Source: CAYJLB01 sp964370845
Lineage (GTDB): Bacteria; Bacillota; Clostridia; Oscillospirales; Ruminococcaceae
NCBI GenBank assembly: GCA_964370845.1
Contig: CAYJLB010000018.1
Span: 1-39,548, forward strand
Length of the DNA stretch: 39,548 nucleotides
Direction: 5' to 3'
The notes beneath the pieces were generated by a model. That model made no database searches. It had not been told where the DNA came from and saw nothing but the letters and a program-made list of their open reading frames with translations. Both the position numbers and the translations under genes were made by a program. Every line of letters begins with the position of its first letter. Position 1 is the first letter of the stretch. Below are positions 8,684 through 16,269 of the stretch, in pieces.

Positions 8684-9346
8684 TTGAAAAAAATATTTGG
8701 ATTTTTATTAGTTTTAGGAATTATTTTTACTGTGACAGGTTGTAGTGACAATAAAAATGATGAAATAATTATTCCCGAAACTACTGAAACTACAACAGCA
8801 AATACGACCCAAACTACAGCGGTGGAAGTTGGTTATTTTGTTGATTTAGATGATAATGAGCTGAAAAAATTAGGTGCAAAAGAGTTTGAGGAAACGTTAA
8901 TTGCTCTTTCTTATTTCTACAATTTAAGCTTTCCCCTTACATTTAGTGATACAATTGAAGAAAATGGGTTAAAATATACACGAGTAAGCCCTGATTTTGC
9001 TCAAAATAAAAATGGAATTGAAACATATTTACTTAGATATGTGACTACGGAGTTTAAAGATATTATTTTAACTCCAGATATTTTAGCTTTGTTTATTGAA
9101 AAAGATGAGAAATTGTATTTTCAAAATGTTCAAAGCCTACAAAGAACAGTAACTTCAATTTATAAGGGATATGAAATTATCGATGTGATTGATGTAACGG
9201 AAAACAGTGTTTCTTATGAAATTGCATATATTTATACCAATAATGAAGAAGAAGAAGTTAAAAATTATCCTTTTGAAATAGTCGCAGTGGATAGTTTAAT
9301 TCTTGCAAATAGTGTTGTAAATCCATACTATACCGACTTAGAATAA
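8684..9346 (+). CDS. lipoprotein of unknown function with Thr-rich linker
   Basis: A 220-residue predicted lipoprotein. The signal peptide MKKIFGFLLVLGIIFTVTGC has its lipobox cysteine at residue 20, followed by a short Asp/Asn/Glu stretch and a Thr-rich linker (residues 34-47). The remaining ~170 residues are a soluble extracellular domain with alternating acidic and aromatic residues and no family I recognise. The start is TTG at 8684, preceded by GAGAGG at suitable distance; there is no in-frame ATG near the signal peptide. It lies between yifB and a prepilin-like gene in the same direction with short gaps, so the three may form one transcription unit. No function is assigned. Confidence 0.75.
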   Translation: MKKIFGFLLVLGIIFTVTGCSDNKNDEIIIPETTETTTANTTQTTAVEVGYFVDLDDNELKKLGAKEFEETLIALSYFYNLSFPLTFSDTIEENGLKYTRVSPDFAQNKNGIETYLLRYVTTEFKDIILTPDILALFIEKDEKLYFQNVQSLQRTVTSIYKGYEIIDVIDVTENSVSYEIAYIYTNNEEEEVKNYPFEIVAVDSLILANSVVNPYYTDLE

Positions 9347-9361
9347 AAGGAGGAGTTTATT

Positions 9362-9976
9362 GTGAAAAAAATTGCTAATAAAGGTTTTACAATGGTAGAA
9401 TTGATAGTTGTAATTGCAATTATTGCTATACTTTCGGCGACTTTAGCCCCACAATATTTAAAGTATGTTGAGCAAACGAAAGAAACTAGTGATTTACAAC
9501 TTGCAACTTCAATTGTAAAAGCTGTTACTATTGCGATTGCAAACCCTAATAGTAATATTGAAGCAGGAAAATTTGTGGAAATTTTATGGATAACGGGGGA
9601 AGAATCGGGAAAAGAAGTTACCCGTGGTTCATTAATGGTAAGGCATCCTACTAAGGATAGAGTTTCTATTTATAATAATAATGATGGAGTAGATGAGTTA
9701 ACGCCTACTTCGGGAGATATTTCTATCCTCAAAAATTTTGCGGAAAACATTTTTTCCATTCTTGGTGGGTCGGACGAGAGAATTTCTGATTATCCTGGTT
9801 GGCTACAAATTACTTTTGAGGACGCAAAGTCGGAACTTGCAAATCAATCAAATTTTGCTATCCATGTAAACACTTTAACAGGTGAAGTAGCTTTAGCGCA
9901 ATATCCGAATTCATTAAATCCAGCTGATGCAAATCGCTGGGTTGAAATGGGGCTAGATGTTATACCTGCACCATAA
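9362..9976 (+). CDS. type IV pilin-like protein (prepilin N-terminal methylation motif)
   Basis: A 204-residue protein with the class III signal NKGFTMVELIVVIAIIAIL. Prepilin peptidase would cut after Gly8, leaving Phe1 and the conserved Glu5, followed by the hydrophobic helix that packs into pili or pseudopili. The rest is a globular domain (residues 40-204) with no recognisable relatives. The start is GTG at 9362 with a strong AAAGGAGGAG site eight bases upstream. No pilus ATPase, platform protein or prepilin peptidase is nearby, so the assembly machinery must be elsewhere. It is the last gene of the plus-strand run and is followed by a 15-base-pair hairpin. It could be a major pilin, a minor pilin or a competence pseudopilin. 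Confidence 0.8.
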   Translation: MKKIANKGFTMVELIVVIAIIAILSATLAPQYLKYVEQTKETSDLQLATSIVKAVTIAIANPNSNIEAGKFVEILWITGEESGKEVTRGSLMVRHPTKDRVSIYNNNDGVDELTPTSGDISILKNFAENIFSILGGSDERISDYPGWLQITFEDAKSELANQSNFAIHVNTLTGEVALAQYPNSLNPADANRWVEMGLDVIPAP

Positions 9977-9980
9977 TAAA

Positions 9981-10010
9981 GAGGCTGTTCAAACTTTAAA
10001 AACCGTGTTT
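9981..10010 (+). repeat. degenerate copy of a hairpin-element family
   Basis: GAGGCTGTTCAAACTTTAAA and the following AACCGTGTTT resemble the left arm and loop of the hairpin at 32907-32952 (GAGGGTGTGACGAAACTAAA, then AAACAGTGTTT). The right arm is missing. It sits just before the complete hairpin at 10024-10060. Confidence 0.35.
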
Positions 10011-10023
10011 ATTTGTAAACTGT

Positions 10024-10066
10024 AAGAACTGTGATGAAAACTAGCTTCATCACAGTTCTTTTTATT
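10024..10066. terminator. terminator between convergent pilin and DUF2130 genes
   Basis: A perfect 15-base-pair stem (AAGAACTGTGATGAA at 10024-10038 with its complement at 10046-10060) has a seven-base loop and T-rich sequence on the plus strand. It ends directly at the stop codon of the DUF2130 gene on the other strand. It probably serves the plus-strand operon best; the minus-strand U-tract is weak. Confidence 0.75.
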
Positions 10067-11387
10067 CGTTTTCTAGTTCAGCAAACTTTTTTTGCATGGT
10101 AGGATTGTTTTTAGTGAGCTTTTTTATTGACAAATCTTGTGCCTTATCATTGGCAAGCCTTAGGTTATTTTCCGAGGATAACAAAGCCTCTTTAGTTTTT
10201 TCTAAGTGCTTGATAGTTTCGTCAATTTCTTTTATAGCAGTTTGGAATTTTCTACTTGCAAGGTCGTAATTTCGACCAAATTTATCCTTAAACTCAAGCA
10301 TATCATTTTCAAAGTTTGAAATATCAATATTTTGAGTTTTGTACTCAGCCAATTGCTCTTTATAGGAAATTGAATTCATAGCAGCATTTCTAAGTAAAGT
10401 TATAATAGGAATGAAAAACTGCGGTCTTATCACATACATTTTAGGGAATTTGTGGGACATGTCTACTATTCCATTGTTATAAAGTTCGTTATCCGCTTCT
10501 AGCAAGGAAACTAAAACTGCATACTCACAATTTTTTTCAAGCCTATCTTTATTTAATTTTTCAAGGAAATCTTCATTCTTTTTCTTTGTGGAAGTTGTAT
10601 CCATTTCATTTTTCATTTCAAACATTATGGAGATAAATTCAATTCCATTTTCTGTTTTTTCGCGAAAAACATAATCTCCTTTAGTACCGCTTTTTGCATC
10701 ATTATCTTTTTCGAAATAAGCTCTTTGAAAACCTGTTGCTCTAAGGCGATTAAACTCAATTTCACAGTGTTGTTCAAGACTTTCGCCAATCATTTTTGTT
10801 GACATTTTGGTCTTTAAATCTTTGTAAAAATCAATAGTTTCATTTTTTTCTTTTAACTTGATTTCGTAATTTTCTTTTAAATTTCTAAGCTCTAATTCAG
10901 TGCCTGTTTTAGCATTTTTTATTTCTACTTCAAGCTTTGAAATAAGTTTATCTTTTTCCGATAATTCTTCTTTCTTCTTGAATTCTTCTTCTTTTAGAGC
11001 CATTAATTTATCGTTTTCAGCAAGTTGAATTTTCGACTTTAATTGTCCGATTTCTTCTTTTGAGGAAGACAATTCTTGTTCAAGTTTTACCTTTGCGTTA
11101 GCTTCAAGTAATTTTAATTGGTTATCTTTTTCCGTTTCGGAGGTTTTTATAATTGCGTTTAATCGCTCTATTTCAGATTTTGATTGAGAAAGCAATTTTT
11201 CTAACTCAATTTTTGAATTAGCTTCCAAAAGTTTTAGTTCATTTTCTTTTTCCGCTTGAAGTAATTTTTCACGTTGACTTAATTCTTTTTGGAATTCAGC
11301 GTCACGAACTTGACCAGCAATTGCAATATAACCCGATTCGTCAACGGTAAAAGCTTCCCCACATTTAGGGCATTTTATTTCATTCAT
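10062..11387 (-). CDS. DUF2130 protein: zinc-knuckle, coiled coil and putative PD-(D/E)XK nuclease-like domain
   Basis: A 441-residue cytoplasmic protein. Residues 1-12 contain CPKCGEAF, half a zinc ribbon. Residues 28-190 are a long Lys/Glu/Leu-rich coiled coil with two near-identical 40-residue units (47-86 and 87-126) sharing LKLLEAN. The C-terminal DUF2130 domain includes KGDYVF (Asp238) and FEMKNE (Glu257-x-Lys259), an arrangement compatible with a PD-(D/E)XK nuclease active site. Family members are uncharacterised in their exact role; a DNA-related function is inferred only from this motif. The ATG has an AAAGGA site. A possible promoter overlaps the terminator of the upstream serpin operon. 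It stands alone, convergent with the pilin operon. Confidence 0.85.
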   Translation of the reverse strand: MNEIKCPKCGEAFTVDESGYIAIAGQVRDAEFQKELSQREKLLQAEKENELKLLEANSKIELEKLLSQSKSEIERLNAIIKTSETEKDNQLKLLEANAKVKLEQELSSSKEEIGQLKSKIQLAENDKLMALKEEEFKKKEELSEKDKLISKLEVEIKNAKTGTELELRNLKENYEIKLKEKNETIDFYKDLKTKMSTKMIGESLEQHCEIEFNRLRATGFQRAYFEKDNDAKSGTKGDYVFREKTENGIEFISIMFEMKNEMDTTSTKKKNEDFLEKLNKDRLEKNCEYAVLVSLLEADNELYNNGIVDMSHKFPKMYVIRPQFFIPIITLLRNAAMNSISYKEQLAEYKTQNIDISNFENDMLEFKDKFGRNYDLASRKFQTAIKEIDETIKHLEKTKEALLSSENNLRLANDKAQDLSIKKLTKNNPTMQKKFAELENE

Positions 11388-11432
11388 TTGTTTTATCCTT
11401 TCAAAATAATGTAATTATATTATTTTAATTGT

Positions 11433-11460
11433 ACTATAAAAAGAAAAAAATAGCAATCAA
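11433..11460 (-). promoter_or_regulatory. possible promoter of the DUF2130 gene
   Basis: On the minus strand TTGATT (11460-11455) and TATAGT (11438-11433) are 16 bases apart, 46 bases before the ATG at 11387. The -35 lies inside the hairpin of the upstream terminator, so the two signals would overlap. Confidence 0.4.
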
Positions 11461-11476
11461 AAAGATTGCTATTTTT
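11446..11476 (-). terminator. terminator of the sigma/LRR/serpin operon
   Basis: A 13-base-pair perfect stem (AAAAATAGCAATC with GATTGCTATTTTT) and a five-base loop are followed on the minus strand by a long T-run. It lies 60 bases after the serpin stop codon. Confidence 0.75.
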
Positions 11477-11536
11477 CGACAATATGTATAATAAGTTAGC
11501 ATCTGCTTGTGGAAATCCTCCCCCACCAAGGTCGCG

Positions 11537-12802
11537 TTACTTCAAGTCAGTAACTGTTCCCATAAAAATTGGCAAATTCAAATTTTGGTCTATTATCATA
11601 TAGAAAAATGGTCTATTTAGGTCGATTGTAATAGGTGGATTTTCTTCAAAAGCGGCAGATTCGTCCATCATTTCAACAACGGTGACTGCACCCGCTTTAG
11701 TTCCTTTTTCGTCAACTTCAATTTTTGTTTTATGAATAACATTTCCGATATAAATGTTTCCATTTTCACTTTTTGCCATTTTTGAAAAATCAGCATTATC
11801 CGAGTTAAAAGCTGTGTTCATTCCAAGGCTAATTAAAGTTTCATTTAACGAAGTTGAATATTCATAACTAAATTTTGGCAAAGTTAAATTAACATTATTC
11901 ACAAGGGGATTTTTTATGCTATTAATTAATTCTTCACCACTTAGATTTGCAACAAATTCATCTAAAGAAGTGTTTTCGTCAGGCAAAAATGCTACAAAAG
12001 AATACTCACCATTCGCATAAGGTTTTATAACTCCGTTTGCATTGTCAAGTTTAACATAGCTAGAATTTTCAGTGCTTCTCATGAATTTTACTTCATTTAT
12101 TTCATTTGTTATAGAAGTGAAATTACCGTCGAAAACTTGATTTTCCTTGTAAATTTCCTCCCATTCGCCGTCAAATGATAAAGCATTAATCAAGTACATT
12201 ATGGTTTCAGCTGGGATTGGATCGGTCAAAACTTTTTCAATTATTCCGTCAGTGTTCTCTTTAACCCAAGAATTTATTTCATTTTTAGTTTCATCGTTAA
12301 AAGGAGCTTTAAAGACTTGGGCGTTGTAATAATTTTTATTAATTTGCAAAAATTCATCAAAGACTTCTAATCGTTCATCATCTCTTAGCCAAATTGAATT
12401 TGCAATATGAAACTTATTTTTTTCGCTGTTTGGCATATAAGTTAGATAAAAGTACAAATAATCATTTAAGCTTTGAATATCGCTTCCTAAAACAGTTTCC
12501 ATTTCGGATAAAGTTTCGTTATCTGCTCCATTTGCAGTCATTGAAAGTGCAGAAATAATTGAAAGTGGTGAAATTAGCACGTTTTCATTGCTATCTAAAC
12601 TCAATTTCTCAAAAATATCAAGGGAAAAATCAGTAATTTCCACTGTCCTATCATTTTCATCTACAATCTCGACAGGGGCAATATCATCTCGGGAGAGATT
12701 TTCAAGTAGATTATCTGAGTTGTTCGCTACAGTTTCTTCACCACAAGCAGTAAAAAATATTGTAATTGAAAATATTATGGCTAATAATTTTAGTTTGTTC
12801 AT
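11537..12802 (-). CDS. serpin-family protease inhibitor, predicted lipoprotein
   Basis: A 421-residue serpin with a lipoprotein signal (MNKLKLLAIIFSITIFFTAC, Cys20) and a spacer to about residue 55, then the complete serpin fold. Recognisable blocks are NVLISPLSIISALSMTANGA (75-94), FHIANSIWLR (131-140), LINALSFDGEW (204-214) and the C-terminal DLNRPFFYMI (394-403). The reactive-centre loop begins at the hinge EKGTKAGAVTVV (365-376). Counting from the hinge glycine as P15 gives P1 Glu381 and P1' Ser382. The small, Thr-rich hinge is typical of inhibitory serpins, which trap serine or cysteine proteases irreversibly. It would sit on the outside of the cell. It is the last gene of a four-gene unit with an ECF sigma factor, 21 bases after the LRR lipoprotein gene. 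Confidence 0.93.
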   Translation of the reverse strand: MNKLKLLAIIFSITIFFTACGEETVANNSDNLLENLSRDDIAPVEIVDENDRTVEITDFSLDIFEKLSLDSNENVLISPLSIISALSMTANGADNETLSEMETVLGSDIQSLNDYLYFYLTYMPNSEKNKFHIANSIWLRDDERLEVFDEFLQINKNYYNAQVFKAPFNDETKNEINSWVKENTDGIIEKVLTDPIPAETIMYLINALSFDGEWEEIYKENQVFDGNFTSITNEINEVKFMRSTENSSYVKLDNANGVIKPYANGEYSFVAFLPDENTSLDEFVANLSGEELINSIKNPLVNNVNLTLPKFSYEYSTSLNETLISLGMNTAFNSDNADFSKMAKSENGNIYIGNVIHKTKIEVDEKGTKAGAVTVVEMMDESAAFEENPPITIDLNRPFFYMIIDQNLNLPIFMGTVTDLK

Positions 12803-12823
12803 TTGTAAGTCCTTTCTTTAGGG

Positions 12824-14116
12824 TTAAGTTTTTGGTGGTGCATCATCATCACTGTCATAACTATAAATGCTCCAATGTTCAATAGGTGTGTAATCTTCAA
12901 TAGGATTATTATTTATCATTCTATAATGAGCGGTTGTATTTTTTAGTGGAGTAACATCTGTAATTTCATTATTTGACAAAGCTAAATAGTCTAACTTTTC
13001 ATAATTAGCCAAAACACTAATGTCATTAATTTTATTTTCGCCAAAATCAATGTGGTATAATTCGCTTAAATTTTCAAGGGCGGAAATGTCGCTAAGACCT
13101 GTCCTAGAAACTTGGATTTCACGCAGTTGAGTTAAATTTTCTATCCCATCTAATGAAGTCAACAATGGTGTATTTGTTATTGTTAAAAAGTTCAAATTAG
13201 GCATTTTTTCTATACCAGAAAGATTTCTTACCGACGTTTTATATAGGCTAAATATATACAAATATTCGTGTTCGCCAAAGCCCTCTAAAGAATTGAAGTT
13301 TTCTTGAACTAAAGATAAACTTACTAAGTTTTCAAGATTTTTAAAGGGTGATAAATCAGTGAAACTGGTGCCCGAAACGGATAAATGTAATAAATTTGGC
13401 AACTTTTCCAATAAAGAAATATCAGTTAAACTTTCACTTTCATTTATAAGATATAAAGATGTTAAATTTGTAAATAAAGTCAATTCTTCAGGTAAAGTAG
13501 TGTCATTTTCAATTATAAGATTCAAATAGTCTACATATAAAAGGTCGGATTCATAGATTTCACGGATTAATTCAGGGTTATCATTAAATAAGGAAGATAT
13601 TACAGCTTTTTCAATTAGCTCATTTTCGAAAGTGACAATTTCCCCAGCAGGTTGGTCGAAATGTGCAGTAAATTCTAATGCCGACAATATTTCACTGCGG
13701 TGTTTTTCTCCTATGCTTAAATTTTCGGGAGTAGTTGGAGGTGGAACATTATCACCATTATTTGGAGGTGGATCTACATATATTTCCGCAAAGTCCTCCT
13801 CTGCTGTTTGGACAGTAGTTTCCGCTGTTGTTGTTTCAACCAAAGTTGTTTCAGTAGTTTCAATTACAGCAGTTTCAGGCGTATCAACTTCAATTTCGTC
13901 TACAACTTTTTCCGTTTCAGTAGTAGTAATTTCTGTTGTAGTAGCTTCTGTAGTAGTAACTACTTTAGTAGTTTGTGTTGTTTCTTCTGTTGTTATTGAG
14001 GTTGGTTCAGTTGTAGTTTCAGTAGTATTACTAATAGTAGAACTTTCTGCTCCACAGCCTACAATAGTTAAACTCACCAAAACAGTGACTAATGCTAAAA
14101 TTGTAATCTTTTTCAT
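12824..14116 (-). CDS. LRR lipoprotein with long Thr/Glu-rich linker
   Basis: A 430-residue surface protein. The signal peptide ends in TIVGC (lipobox Cys21). Residues 25-110 are a low-complexity Thr/Glu/Val linker, followed by a Pro-rich stretch (DPPPNNGDNVPPPTTP, 115-130). From about 155 to 415 there are internalin-like leucine-rich repeats of about 22 residues (LTNLTSLYL, LPNLLHLSVSG, LENLVSLSLV, LTQLREIQVSRTGLSDIS), ending in NNPIEDYTPIEHW. This LRR domain is paralogous to that of the neighbouring anti-sigma-like protein, which ends SNPIIDYSPIAH, so the pair arose by duplication. LRRs of this kind bind proteins. The ligand is unknown; the position between an anti-sigma factor and a serpin suggests sensing or recruiting something at the surface. 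Confidence 0.85.
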   Translation of the reverse strand: MKKITILALVTVLVSLTIVGCGAESSTISNTTETTTEPTSITTEETTQTTKVVTTTEATTTEITTTETEKVVDEIEVDTPETAVIETTETTLVETTTAETTVQTAEEDFAEIYVDPPPNNGDNVPPPTTPENLSIGEKHRSEILSALEFTAHFDQPAGEIVTFENELIEKAVISSLFNDNPELIREIYESDLLYVDYLNLIIENDTTLPEELTLFTNLTSLYLINESESLTDISLLEKLPNLLHLSVSGTSFTDLSPFKNLENLVSLSLVQENFNSLEGFGEHEYLYIFSLYKTSVRNLSGIEKMPNLNFLTITNTPLLTSLDGIENLTQLREIQVSRTGLSDISALENLSELYHIDFGENKINDISVLANYEKLDYLALSNNEITDVTPLKNTTAHYRMINNNPIEDYTPIEHWSIYSYDSDDDAPPKT

Positions 14117-14138
14117 AATACTTTTGTCCTTTCATAAA

Positions 14139-15518
14139 TTAACGTGGTGGTTCATCAACTAAATTTACATCATCTTCAATAGAATAATTTATGTGCGCAA
14201 TAGGTGAGTAATCGATAATAGGGTTGCTTCCAATTAAAAGTGGATTTATTGTAGTAATATTTTGTAGAGGTGAAACATCTACAATTTGGTTATTATATAA
14301 ACTTAAAGTGTGCAAATCAGAAAAATTTGATAAAACGCTTATATCAAAAATTTGATTTCCGTCTAACATAATCACGTCAAGTAGTGTAAGATTTTCAAGA
14401 ACTGAAATATCGGAAATTAAATTATTCGAAAGATCTAATCTGTTTAATTTTGTTAAAGTTGATAAAGGGGAAATATCAGTTATTGCATTATCATATCCAT
14501 AAAAGGTATCCAAATTTTGGAAATTTGACACAAATGATATGTCGGAAACTTTTGTATTAGCTAATCTTAAAAAAGATATGCCTGTTAAATCGTCCGGAAC
14601 AATTAAATCGGTGAGATTTTCTCCGTTTATTGATAAGTCTTTTAAATTTTCAAGTTCGCTAAGTATTGTTAAATCTAATTGGGTGCTGCTTGTAGTAATA
14701 GAAATGTACCTTAAATTTGTAAATAATGTAATTTCATCGTCTAAAACTTCTCCCTCGTCTAAAGTAATATGTAAGTATGTTATGTAATCTATTTCAGATT
14801 GATAAAGTTCATCGGGATTGAAAGTTGGGAAGTATGTTGCTATGGTTTCTTTAAGATAAGCATTTTCTAAATGGATAATTTCCCCTGTTTTCTCTACATA
14901 ATCGTCACCACCGCTTGTAGGAGGAGGAATGTCGCCATCACCACTTGTTTTAGGAGGTTCAAGGCTATCGTCACCACCACTTGTTGGAGGTGGTTCAGGG
15001 CTATCTTCATTGTCCGTCATTGGTTCTTCTTCGGTAATTTCATCGGTAACTGATGTTACAGTAGTTTCTTCCTCGGTAGCAGTTTCGGGAACAGTTTCAG
15101 GGGCAACTTCATCTGTATCGGAAGTTTCAACAGGAATATAAGTTTCTACAGGATTTGTAATTCCCGTGGTAGTTTCAAAAGTTTCAATAACTCCACTTTC
15201 TTTTTCACTCTCTGGTAAAATATCTCTTATTGCTTCAGTAGTAGCAATTACTGATTGTTCACTTTCTTCATCTGCTTGCTCATCTTTTTCAGTTACAATT
15301 GTGGAGCCTGCACCGTCTTGAGTTGTAGCTGAAAACTCATTATTTCTTAGCTGTAAATATAGAGTTGTACCAACTACAGCGACAAAAACTGCCGCCACTG
15401 CGGAAATAATATATCTTTTTGTGGAAATATTATTTTTTTTAAGTGTTGTAACCCTTGCTTCTTCTATGTATTCATCTTTAATGTCGGTTATTGCATCAAA
15501 AATCTTCTTTTCACTCAT
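14139..15518 (-). CDS. anti-sigma-factor-like membrane protein with extracellular LRR domain
   Basis: A 459-residue single-pass membrane protein. Residues 1-33 form a short cytoplasmic part (KIFDAITDIKDEYIEEA), resembling the N-terminal segment of clostridial proteins encoded after ECF sigma genes. The transmembrane helix is residues 35-55. Outside follow a Glu/Thr/Val-rich linker (60-172), a Pro/Gly block with three PPxTSG repeats (173-206) and LRRs (about 245-440). The ATG at 15518 overlaps the sigma-factor stop codon (ATGA), implying translational coupling and matched amounts. Inference: the cytoplasmic segment binds the sigma factor and the LRRs receive an extracellular signal. No zinc-finger anti-sigma motif is visible, so direct sigma binding is unproven. 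Confidence 0.75.
   Translation of the reverse strand: MSEKKIFDAITDIKDEYIEEARVTTLKKNNISTKRYIISAVAAVFVAVVGTTLYLQLRNNEFSATTQDGAGSTIVTEKDEQADEESEQSVIATTEAIRDILPESEKESGVIETFETTTGITNPVETYIPVETSDTDEVAPETVPETATEEETTVTSVTDEITEEEPMTDNEDSPEPPPTSGGDDSLEPPKTSGDGDIPPPTSGGDDYVEKTGEIIHLENAYLKETIATYFPTFNPDELYQSEIDYITYLHITLDEGEVLDDEITLFTNLRYISITTSSTQLDLTILSELENLKDLSINGENLTDLIVPDDLTGISFLRLANTKVSDISFVSNFQNLDTFYGYDNAITDISPLSTLTKLNRLDLSNNLISDISVLENLTLLDVIMLDGNQIFDISVLSNFSDLHTLSLYNNQIVDVSPLQNITTINPLLIGSNPIIDYSPIAHINYSIEDDVNLVDEPPR
14901..15002 (-). repeat. in-frame repeats encoding PPxTSG linker
   Basis: Three imperfect units, EPPPTSGGDD, EPPKTSGDGD and IPPPTSGGDD, are encoded in tandem by about 10-12 codons each inside the anti-sigma-like gene. 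They form a flexible or wall-spanning stalk just before the LRR domain and may vary in number between strains. Confidence 0.8.
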
Positions 15519-16072
15519 ACAGTTATCCCCTCCTTTAAAAGGTGAGTTTTTAGTTTGTTTCTTAGCCTATATAAACGTCCGCTTAAACTGTTTACTGTAC
15601 AATTACATTCATTTGCTAATTCCTCTAAAGTCTGACAAAACCAGTATCTTTTCACAAAAAGCACTCTATCATCTTTAATTAAAGTTTCCAGCCAATCGTT
15701 TATTGCCTTGCTTATTTCTTTTGAGGAACTTTCTTTTTCCACATCTTCGCCACTTGAAATAAATTCCGAAATTTCCGACAACATAACATCACCTTTATCA
15801 TAGCGGATTTTAGCCCTTTTTTTATTGTACAGATTAATTGATAAATTCCTAGTAATTCGCCCTAGATAAGCAGCAAAAACGTTTGGCTTATCGGGTGGAA
15901 TTTTCTCCCATGATTTATTGTAAGTATCGTTTACAATTTCCTCACTGTCCTCGTTATTTTTAAGAATGTTTCTTGCAATTGAAAATAGTAAGTTGCCATA
16001 TTTTTTTTGAGTTTCAACCAAAGCGTTTTGATTACGTTCAAAGTATAGTTCTATTATTTTAACATCTTCCAT
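15515..16072 (-). CDS. ECF-type RNA polymerase sigma factor
   Basis: A 185-residue sigma-70 family protein with the two domains of the extracytoplasmic-function group. Region 2 covers roughly residues 15-85 (LLFSIARNILKNNEDSEEIV, then FAAYLGRITRNLSINLYNKK). Region 4 covers 125-178, with a helix-turn-helix in TLEELANECNCTVNSLSGRL and RLRNKLKTHL. It would direct RNA polymerase to a small regulon. The start has a GGGGG-type ribosome-binding site. It is first in an operon with a coupled anti-sigma-like protein, an LRR lipoprotein and a serpin. Transcription can start from a sigma-A promoter at 16270-16298. Autoregulation is likely from family behaviour, but I could not identify an ECF promoter with confidence. 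Confidence 0.92.
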   Translation of the reverse strand: MEDVKIIELYFERNQNALVETQKKYGNLLFSIARNILKNNEDSEEIVNDTYNKSWEKIPPDKPNVFAAYLGRITRNLSINLYNKKRAKIRYDKGDVMLSEISEFISSGEDVEKESSSKEISKAINDWLETLIKDDRVLFVKRYWFCQTLEELANECNCTVNSLSGRLYRLRNKLKTHLLKEGITV

Positions 16073-16130
16073 ATTTGCAGTTATCCCCCTTAAATTGAGT
16101 TTTAGTAGTTTCCAAACGATTAAAATCCGA

Positions 16131-16153
16131 GTATGAAAATTTACTTTTCATAC
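16131..16153. repeat. perfect inverted repeat in leader of ECF operon
   Basis: GTATGAAAA (16131-16139) and TTTTCATAC (16145-16153) form a perfect 9-base-pair stem with a five-base loop, about 60 bases before the sigma-factor start. It may be an RNA hairpin or a protein-binding site. A shorter palindrome GGAAAATTTCC lies at 16163-16173. Confidence 0.6.
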
Positions 16154-16176
16154 TTATAGACAGGAAAATTTCCTAA

Positions 16177-16228
16177 ATATTCTAAGTTTTGAAAAATATT
16201 TTATATTCTAAGTTTTGAAAAATATTTT
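16177..16228. repeat. two perfect 26-bp tandem repeats in leader of ECF operon
   Basis: Two exact 26-base copies sit back to back, the unit beginning ATATTCTAAG and ending AATATTTT. AT-rich sequence starting ATATTATATTTT follows and may be a decayed third copy. They lie between the sigma-A promoter (16270-16298) and the sigma gene, inside the predicted ~190-base untranslated leader. Confidence 0.8.
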
Positions 16229-16269
16229 ATATTATATTTTAAAAACAGTATTTTTCATATTATTTAAAT

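Noticed and set aside
13632..14162. 176-codon plus-strand frame opposite the LRR lipoprotein gene
   Set aside because: It is a Val/Ser-rich mirror of the Thr-rich linker codons, has no ribosome-binding site and lies fully antisense to a well-supported gene.
14929..15141. Plus-strand frame opposite the PPxTSG repeats
   Set aside because: Low-complexity Ser/Gly/Val translation produced by the repeat on the other strand; no start signals.
16177..16228. Possible CRISPR array
   Set aside because: Only two directly adjacent copies without spacers, and no cas genes.
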